From Poecilobothrus nobilitatus (lineage: Eukaryota > Arthropoda > Insecta > Diptera > Dolichopodidae): DNA of 64,000 nucleotides. The DNA lies in contig OX352774.1 of NCBI GenBank assembly GCA_947095535.1, positions 240,461,825 through 240,525,824 on the forward strand, read 5' to 3'. The translations under genes were made by a program, and so were the position numbers. The notes beneath the pieces were generated by a model, which was given only the letters and a program-made list of their open reading frames with translations, searched no databases and was not told the DNA's origin. Shown piece after piece: positions 55,931-64,000 of the stretch; position 1 is the first letter of the stretch, and every line of letters starts with the position of its first letter.

Positions 55931-56264
55931 TAATATTCGTTAAATGTGTAGGATATTAATTTCTAACAAAATTGAAATAATAAATTTAAAATAAACAAAT
56001 CACCATGTAATAAAAGTTATTCTGTTTTTTAGGATTAAGAGTAAAGTAAAATTAAATTTTGAAATTATTGCTACAACATGATTGCATTTAAATAAAGAAT
56101 AAAGAAAATCAATAATAATAAATTTAATATTACAACCAAAAAGTGACAAAATATATATGCAACATTATATATTCTCAGGTTTAAAATTTTGTCCGCAGGA
56201 TAATGAAAGAAATGAAGAAGCTAAGACTTAGCATTTCATTTTTATGTAAATACAAATCTATATT
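55931..56264. other. AT-rich spacer
   Basis: Nothing recognised. Confidence 0.3.
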
Positions 56265-56610
56265 GAAATGCAACAAGTTCGACAGACTCAGCGTTTAATT
56301 GAACTAGATATATGAAATTTTGTCAAGATAAATTAGGTATTATTTTTTTTTTTTGTTTAGATTCTAATGGAACAGTTCGGTTAATATTTTGGTATACTTG
56401 AAAAAGCTAGAGATCAGAAATTTTATAAAAGAGGTGATCAAGTGTTATGGCAATCCCGATACTGTAAAATTTGATTTGTTTAGAGCAACAGGATTGAATA
56501 GTTACAACTCGGGTAACTTCTTTTACAATAGTTACAAATCATACAACTCCGAAATTTACATATAGATATATATCTTAGTAAATATTTTCAATTTTCTAAA
56601 AGATGTTTAC
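56265..56610 (+). mobile_element. DINE-like element H, copy 4 (core fragment)
   Basis: Contains two half-units of the H array: GAACTAGATATATGAAATTT near 56300, and AAAGCTAGAGATCAGAAATT then AAGTGTTATGGCAATCCC and CTGTAAAATTTGATTTG near 56410-56480, followed by CATACAACTCCGAAATTTAC. Neither head nor tail is visible. Confidence 0.5.
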
Positions 56611-57044
56611 ATTTTATGAATGTTTATATATTTTCTCTTTTCACTCTAAGATCATTGCCATCCATTTTCTTGAGTTTTCGTTTTTCTCTACGGGATAACT
56701 TTTATATAAAATCATTTTCAAGCACTGACTGTATATAATTTTATAGATATTATAAAGTTTTATTAAATTTCAGTATATGGTTATGATGTTGAACAAAATG
56801 CTTTCTGAAAAACTTTTTTACTTTATGAAAAACTAAAACCCGTTTTAGAAAAAATCATAGTATGTGTTTTAACATATTTTTTTTTATAAATCTTTGTTAG
56901 CGTGCTTAACAAAGCAAATAAACGCAGAAGTAATAAGGAGGATTTATTTTAAATACATTTATTTTCAAATAAATTTTAATTGAAAATACCTGAATTTTAA
57001 AAAAAAATTTTGAAAATAACGATAATTTATGAAAAATTAAGTTA
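56611..57044. other. AT-rich spacer
   Basis: Nothing recognised. Confidence 0.3.
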
Positions 57045-57594
57045 AATATTCGGCGATATGACAAAAGTTACTGAGTCAAAACTCTCCCGGGGACTTATGA
57101 CCCAAAAAATAAGTCAAACGTCACTGGAAGACTATAACTCCGACTGAGCCAAAAGTCCCCTAAAAAATAAAGCATAATACCCCATAAAATTATGTATTTA
57201 TATTTTCGTCCAGGCGATATTCTATATTAGAATTTACGAGAAATTTTAAAGTTTGTTACAAGTTACAAAATCAAGGTTGCTCCTTTTTTCAGAGTATATT
57301 TATTTATTTATTCTGGATAAAGGGAATACCCTAATTTTGTTTCCAAGTCTAAAATCTTATCATTCTAGAAAAATGGAATATCCTGATTTCGTATCCAACT
57401 GTAAAATCTTATCAAAAAAATATTCAAATCAGTAATTATACTTTTATAAATTTTGGAAATGATTATTTTAAGACTGAATTATAAATATTTCAGTTTATAA
57501 AGTTAAAATCCCCCGGGTAGTTTTGGCTTGTTTGTTGAGTCATAGGTCCCCAGGGGACTTATGACTGCGGGACTTTGTCATGTCGTCGAATATT
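57045..57594. mobile_element. MITE-like element with terminal inverted repeats
   Basis: A 550-base element. The left end AATATTCGGCGATATGACA is the inverted match of the right end (AATATTCGACGACATGACA on the minus strand), with two mismatches in about 21 bases. Inside both ends lies the phrase GGGGACTTATGAC in the same orientation, next to GC-rich CCCCGGGG-like palindromes (57085-57100, 57550-57556). The core holds TTACAAAATCAAGGTTGC and TATTTATTTATTCTGG phrases related to the repeat region at 15285-16135. No coding capacity. The superfamily cannot be assigned because no clear target-site duplication is visible. Confidence 0.6.
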
Positions 57595-58274
57595 CATTAA
57601 AATTTTCATTATTGATCCTAATTAATTTTTTTATTCTAGAAATAAAATTCCATTTTTTAGCAACATATGAATGACTATCCATATTTAATAAATTAATTCA
57701 ATTTTTAATTAACAAAACAAAATTTAATTAGTTCTATTACTTTATTTAAATCCTGAAAATTTAATATTACTGTTATGATTTTTCCAATAAAAATAAAATA
57801 ATTGTATACCTGTTAGTTATATTACAGTGATATTGAAGTTTCTAAAATGCAAAAGGGGTCACAAAGTTTTCACAAACATTATAATGGAAATCAAACACAA
57901 ATCATTTTATTTATTATTAATCTAGATGTATTTATCCTTGAAATATTTAATTTTCAGTAAATTCAGTAAATTTAAATGAAATTGCAGTTTTTCTAATTAT
58001 ATTATAAATTCAATTAAATTTCTTTGCATTTTAACGATTTATAAATTTTCTTTTTTTTTTTTTAATTTCATAACCAATTTCAGATACCCACAGGATTAAA
58101 TTTTAATTTAAAATAAAAAAATAATAATAATTTAATATTACTTCTCCAAAATCTATCTAAATGTAAAGTATCTGATTCAATAAGAATTTTTTCAATCAAT
58201 TTCACTATAAATAGTGTAATCATATTTTCATAAATATTTCTGTTTAAGTTTTAAACATATTTTTCAAACAAAAA
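57595..58274. other. AT-rich spacer
   Basis: Nothing recognised. Confidence 0.3.
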
Positions 58275-58915
58275 AAATATGTTTATATGAAAAATTCATT
58301 GATTAGTTTGTCTTTGTCCGCCTGTCCGTCTCGTCCGTCCATCTGGTTGATTTTTCTGTCAGACCGTTTATTCACACAATCTTTTATACCGTTTAAAATT
58401 CAGCAATGAAATTTTAATGATGAAAAGGTCTCAAAGAAGACAACTACTTTATGTAACATTTTGGTTGCTTCCTATTTTCGCAACGCTTTTAGTCAGCAGA
58501 AACTTGAAACTTTCAGAGGAAATTTTTTGAGAATTAGCATAAGTTATATACCATTTTTTTTAACTCCTCCTATTTAAGAGCTATTACAGATCAAAAATTT
58601 AAAATTCGCAATTTTTAGACACCTGTGCAAATTAGTCATAAGTAAGACATTTATACCTGTAACTTAAACACCAGTGGAAATTTTTCATAAGTAAAACATC
58701 AAAATTAAAGCATAAATTCAATTATATTATATCTTTTCATAAAAGAGAGAAATTGTCTCTTAATTTTTATCAATTTTTTCTTAAATAGAAATTTCTAAGA
58801 AATAATAGAAATTTTAATACAAAAATATAATCACAATTCTAAAATACTTTATATTGTCTTTTTTAAAATGTGCGCCCTCAAAAACTTTTGATTTTACATA
58901 CTACCTTGTGTATCC
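58275..58915 (+). mobile_element. DINE-related element G, copy 6
   Basis: A GTCY run (TTTGTCCGCCTGTCCGTC, TCGTCCGTCCATCTG) at 58312-58345, then CAATCTTTTATACCGTTT and GCAATGAAATTTTAATG. A second block follows (AAGAGCTATTACAGATCAAA; CCTGTAACTTAAACACCAG at about 58657), and the family end TTTAAAATGTGCGCCCTCAA then AAACTTTTGATTTTACATAC. The second most complete copy of family G. Confidence 0.6.
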
Positions 58916-61900
58916 AATTAAATGCAATATATAATCTCCAATAATATCCTTACTGAGATCACCTAAACATATTGAATATAATATAAAAATATATGTAAAA
59001 ACATTCGATATGATGAAAATTATCTTATTCCGAACAATAAAAAGAATAGAAATTAAAAATAGAAACTAAATAAAGTAGTTAAGTTAACCTCTTGACTTTC
59101 TCGTATACAACAGTCATTCAAATGAACAAATGCAAAAATAAAAGAATATAAAAATAAAAATGATTCGGTCATAAATTTTGTTTTGTTGTTTGGCAATGTC
59201 TATAAATTTTATTTTTTTTTTTTTTTTTTAATAAGAATTTTCGAATTTCAATTTCGTGTAATCGATTTTTGCAATCGATTTTTGCCAATTTCGGGTAATC
59301 GAACGATTTTTTTCGTTTTAAGGGCATTCCTTAAAAGTCAATAGAAAATTTAATTTTTGACACAAAAACTTATATACATAATATGCAGAATTTCAATTAC
59401 TTTGATTAAATCTTTCGTTAAATTATTGATTTTACCAGATATTTTCTAAAAATATTTTTTTTGAATTTAAAAATTGAGCATAATTTTCTTTTGTGATCGA
59501 ATATTATACTTCTTTTTTTTAACTTTATCGCATATTACATTCTGTAGATACAGAAAAAAGTAAAAAATCTAATTAAAGGATTATCTATATAATATTACAG
59601 ATAAAAATTGATAAAGAAAATATTTTATATATATATATATATACTTATGTGTACATACTATATTGTATAAATTTTATACTAGTACTTTTAATATACTTTA
59701 TATTTTATATATATATGTACATATATTTCTAGATAATATTCATTGATTTAAATATATATGGATTGAAGTGTTTTCTCCAAGTAACTCAATCTACTTGTAT
59801 GTATAATTAAATTTCTGAAATTGACAAGAAAAAAAATAACAGATAAAAAGGATTACAATATTGTATCTGTAAGTTATACTAAAGATTTTTTTTTATTTTA
59901 TACCATTTTCTCTTATTATGGTTTTAAAATTTGGTTCAATCCTTTCTAAATAATTTGAAAGATTCATTTCAGTTAATAATGTTTATTATAAAGAAAATTT
60001 TTTTTTTTTTATTAAAAATTGCAAATAAATTAAAATAGTCTTGCACATAGTATCAGGTGAACCTCATACAGATATACAATTAGAATAAGAACAGTTTATT
60101 AGTTTTTAAATTGAACAAAATTATTTCATTTGAATGGATGTGGACAAAAAGTATTTGTAAATTTTGAAGTATGTATTTTAAATTTTAATATTAACTGATT
60201 TTCTGTTGTTTTGCATTATAACTCTATTAATACTTAACATCAAACAATATTATTAAACAAAAGTTTTTACTTATCACATATCAGGTTTTAAAGTGGTAGT
60301 CTGAGATACCGCATATAGCAGGAGGACTGAACTTCCTCTTCCAAGAAATAAAGAAACTTTAAATAAATATTTAAGCATAATGATGTTAATGTCTTCTTAT
60401 TATAGTACCATATAGCACAAATTTATTATAGTACCATATGTAGTAGTTTTCAATATAAACAATAGGAATAAATAATACCTATAAATATTTTATGTCAAAC
60501 CTAACATTAATCAATAGTTTCATATTTTGTAAAATTAGTTGGATTCATTCTGATTTCTTTAAAATATTTTTTTTTCTGAATTCACTGGAGAAAAAAAAAA
60601 TATCTTTAATATTGAAAAAGCATAAATTTTCCTAGATAACAAATAACTTCTTTATAAATTTTAAATTGTATTTTTTATGCTGGAACAAAATAATGTTTGA
60701 TAACTTTAAAAGAAAAGGACTTTAAATTTTAAGGGAAAAGGACTTTTTAATTTAGTATTTAAACATTTATTGATTTCAATTCAAATCAAAGGGGAATACA
60801 TATATTTTGAATTTTTTGTTAATTTTATTTGAGTTAGTGATTAACTAATTTAAAAAAATCTCTTTATATCGCTTTTTATCCTTTAAAACAATTTTTTTCA
60901 TCTCTATTGAATGATCTTTATATAATTAATAGTTTGACAAAATATAAGGTAATTATTTCAGCTTTTTTACTTTTTTCGCTTTCATTTTCTCTATGAGTTT
61001 TTTTTTTTTTTTTTTTTAATTCTAGCATTAATTTACTTAATTAAAGATTATATACATATGTATGCATATATTTGTTTTCTATGAATTCTTTAGAAGGAAT
61101 CAAATCAAAATAATGGATCAAATTAAATACTTGTCCTGAATTAGTAATATATTTGTTTGAGCGCCCATTTAAAGTGCCGAATAATCTGGAAAACTTGCAT
61201 TATCCATAAAAATAAATGACTTATAAAGTTCAATTAACTTTGCTGACTAATATGGCATTACTCTAAGTTATTATATTACAATAAAATAATAATTTACCAA
61301 ACCATATTACTAAAACTAATATGTATATTATGAACTGAGCTGTAAAGGAATACAAGTAACTCAAATATAGAAATAGTTCAACATATTCAATCAAAAATTG
61401 TTGCAATCTATTGTTTAAATGTCCCATGATTCGTAAGGAACGATGCAATATGAACAAATCTAAATGTTTCATTTGCAAAAAGGTGGCAGAAATTTTCACA
61501 GTCACTTTATGTTCAACGTATTTTATACACGAAATTATATTTAGAAGTTATAAATATTAGTAATATTCGCTTGACACTAGAATTGTTAACCTATTTGGTT
61601 TCATAATGAACAAGTGTAACAGATATTCTATTCTCCAAAACTGTAAACTTGCAAACTTTTTAGAGTAGTAGCAAACTTCTATCTTTTATAGGTGTTTTTA
61701 CAATTATTAAATAACATGAAAGGCTCTATTTGTACGAAAAAAGTTTATTTACAAGTTAAACACTTGAGTAGCAAGTTTTTTAGCATATTTTCATAAAACA
61801 GAAAATTATAAAGTTGATATTGTAAAGTTGATATTATAAAGTTGATATATCAAACAAAACTTACTCTCAATATCTTTCAAGATCAAATTTTAACTGATGA

Positions 61901-62150
61901 TAACTATTTTTATTTTAAATTTTAGCTTATAATATTAAAAATCATACTCTTTATAATATTGGTATTGTATTAATATATGATATACTTACTGTAAGAAGAA
62001 AAAAACAGAATCAATTGTTTGTAGCATTTATAACAAAAAAAAAATGTTCAGACCAATATTTGAATCTATTCTAAACTTTAGACTTTTAACAAAAGTAATA
62101 TTATTACTAAAAAATTAAAACTAAATAAAATAGAAATTTAAAAATTTCCT
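58916..62150. other. Long AT-rich gene desert
   Basis: About 3.2 kb. AATCGATTTTTGC is repeated with variation at 59255-59300, and an AT microsatellite lies at 59626-59641. An 80-codon minus-strand open frame at 61263-61505 has no recognisable features. No gene called. Confidence 0.4.
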
Positions 62151-62151
62151 G

Positions 62152-62278
62152 AGTTCGGATATCACACAGAATAATTCTTCCTTACGACATTTACAACCAT
62201 GACTGAAAAGGAAACGCTGTACAATTTCCTTATCACATTTATGTGCGGCAAGGGAATAAATTAAAAAAAAAAAAAAAC
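62152..62278 (+). mobile_element. SINE family A, copy 4 (5'-truncated)
   Basis: Plus orientation. Begins inside the T arm (GAGTTCGGATATCACACA), continues through the body (TCTTCCTTACGACATTTACA, TGACTGAAAAGGAAACGCTG, CACATTTATGTGCGGCAA) and ends in a 15-base A-tail at 62263-62277. It lacks the tRNA head and is clearly diverged from the copies at 14.0 and 44.4 kb. Confidence 0.75.
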
Positions 62279-63180
62279 ATATTTCCTTCAAATCTTTTTT
62301 TCAACTGCTTTTTCTTAGTTTTTATAATGCAATTAAAAATCTTTTAAAAAAATTAAGAACAGTCAGACATAAAAGAATTCTAAGGTGTCTTTGATACATA
62401 AATATAATTAAACCGTCCTGATGTACGAATATAATTGTGTCTTCCTATATTATTGCCTTTTCTTAATTTTATTTTTCACTTTGATGTTTCCCTAATGAAT
62501 GCATAAAGGAAAACAAATACAATTTTGAACCTATGCAATTGATCATTAAATTAAAAAAAAAAACCAAAAAAACATTTTTATAAAGTTAGATAAACTAAAT
62601 TGAAAAAAAAAGAAGAAATTGAGTCAACAAAATGATAAAAAAGAAAAAAATTGAGTTAGTGAAACAATAAAATTTTGATAAAAAAATTTTTATAAATTCT
62701 ATAAAAGACAGAATGAGGTTTCAATTAAAAAAATAAACTAATAGAATTAAACAAAAAATGATTAAAAAGAATGTTTAGTTTACAAAGTGGAAATTTTAAT
62801 TTTTTATAATTACAAAATCATCGTTTGATTTTTTATTAAATTAAATTTATAAACAGCATCATTTTTTATTAAGTTTAACGGACTTTGAATACATTTAAAT
62901 AAAATGTTATTACAGTTTATTTATTTATTTGATTATTTATCAGACTAGTATATAATACCATGCAATAATTCAAAATATCCTTTGTTTATAGGACATATTG
63001 AACAGAATATTATTATTAATTATAACTATATATATATTTATATATATATATACATATACGTATTTATATATATATACGTTAAAAAAACTTACTGAACTCA
63101 ACCAATCATCAACGTCCCCTTATTATAATTATTTTGAATGAAATATTTCATAAAAAAAATATCATTATGATATCCTTTTG
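62279..63180. other. AT-rich spacer with AT/TA microsatellite
   Basis: TATATA-rich patch at 63027-63078. No gene. Confidence 0.35.
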
Positions 63181-63690
63181 TTTTTTTTTTATTTTTGCGA
63201 GAGTCAGTGGAAAACTGCAAATTAATTCCACGTAACACATAATTCTTCCGGATAGTTTTAGACTTTAATCAACCAAAATTACCCCTTTTTAAAACAAATT
63301 TTAAATTTAGATCTTTAATACAAAAGTACAGTTTGGTTTACACTTTACAGGATAGCAATGTAAAAAGAATTATGGGGAAAAAAAATAAAGGAAAAATTAG
63401 GTTAATGTAGAATGGGTAAGAAAATTTGGAGGGACATTTTGAAGAAAGATGTTAATGGTCTTCTTAAACCTAACAAATTTATACATATATGAGTTACTAA
63501 CTTTGGGGAACACATGCGATAGCATGTGATTTTACAAACGTGTCGTACGTATGGCAAATAAATTTCGAGAAGCTGTGTTACGCCACCTTGGAAGTTCTAC
63601 AGTGTAGGAGTATGCATTTGTCGCATTTCTTGTTTCGCGGGGAAAAGCTTTGAATGGTGGCATTAACTGTTTAATTTCTTTAGAAATGGT
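63181..63690 (-). mobile_element. LINE family C 3' end, copy 5 (best preserved)
   Basis: Minus-strand translation gives KEIKQLMPPFKAFPRETRN, then AYSYTVELPRWRNTASRNLF, AIRTTRL and, after one stop, NHMLSHVFPKVSNSYMYKF with FKKTINIFLQNVPPNFLTHS. This is the C-terminal ORF2 segment of family C. The 3' UTR follows (GTTTTAAAAAGGGGTAATTT, CTATCCGGAAGAATTATGTG, TTTTCCACTGACTCTCGC) and an A-tail, the T-run at 63181-63190. With only one stop in about 150 codons it is the least damaged copy, though heavily 5'-truncated. Confidence 0.8.
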
Positions 63691-64000
63691 GTTTATCCTT
63701 ATAAATTTCAATTATACATTTATTTTTTAGATTGATGTTATAATACACTAATATATTTTTTGTACTTTAACAAATAAATTTTAAATTAAAGAAAAGCATG
63801 CAAGAAAACATTTTTTAAGTTTTTTTAAAAATTTATTTATGTATAATTTTATTAAAGGATTATTAATTATAATTTATTATCGGCAAAACATTAACATTTA
63901 AAAATAAATACAAAAAATTTAATGCATTTTTTATGAAGTTGGGGAAATACAAATTTATATATGAAACCATTATTTTATATAATTAAATTTATATCAATGG
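63691..64000. other. AT-rich window end
   Basis: Nothing recognised; the first bases may be further decayed LINE sequence. Confidence 0.3.

Overview
This is a eukaryotic, very AT-rich window with long homopolymer A/T runs, no recognisable host protein-coding gene and no operon-like layout. It is best read as insect, probably dipteran, intergenic or large-intron DNA. The evidence is a Jockey-type LINE, piggyBac and Tc1-type DNA transposon relics, tRNA-derived SINEs, and non-coding elements with the architecture of Drosophila DINE-1/INE-1 (Helentron-associated) repeats: an ATACCCG...GGGTAT head, a (GTCY)n microsatellite, central tandem repeats, and a tail ending in a small hairpin followed by a T-rich end. 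Taxonomy below order is not claimed.

Layout. 1-2 kb: a GC-richer segment with a CTCF-like site, then a SINE. 2-6.5 kb (minus): a nearly intact non-LTR retrotransposon with ORF1 (zinc-knuckle RNA-binding protein) and ORF2 (endonuclease plus reverse transcriptase), broken by one frameshift. 8.2-9.2 kb: a DINE-like element with a 259-base tandem array. 9.8-12.1 kb: a dead piggyBac-family transposon. 14-16 kb: two SINEs and a phrase-like tandem repeat. 17.5-19.4 kb: a LINE tail abutting a 1.57 kb DINE-like element, whose inverted partner lies at 50.65-52.24 kb. 20-27 kb: small tandem repeats, an unidentified two-copy repeat, a full-length SINE with target-site duplications and a second LINE tail type. 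28-48 kb: scattered 5'-truncated LINE tails, SINE copies and degraded DINE-like elements in otherwise empty AT-rich DNA. 49.2-49.6 kb: a GC-rich island with POU/homeodomain-type motifs and repeated CCGAT/ATCGG, the best candidate for host regulatory DNA. 54.7-55.9 kb: a dead Tc1-type transposon. 57.0-57.6 kb: a MITE-like element. 58-64 kb: one degraded DINE-like repeat, a SINE fragment and a LINE tail.

The genes seen are all selfish-element genes. The LINE ORF1 and ORF2 form one bicistronic unit that would copy its own RNA. SINEs A and B carry their own pol III promoters and would depend on a LINE for movement. The piggyBac and Tc1 transposases are inactivated. DINE-like, MITE and LINE-tail copies are non-autonomous or dead. 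Repeat families were recognised by eye from shared sequence inside this window, so the boundaries of degraded copies are approximate.
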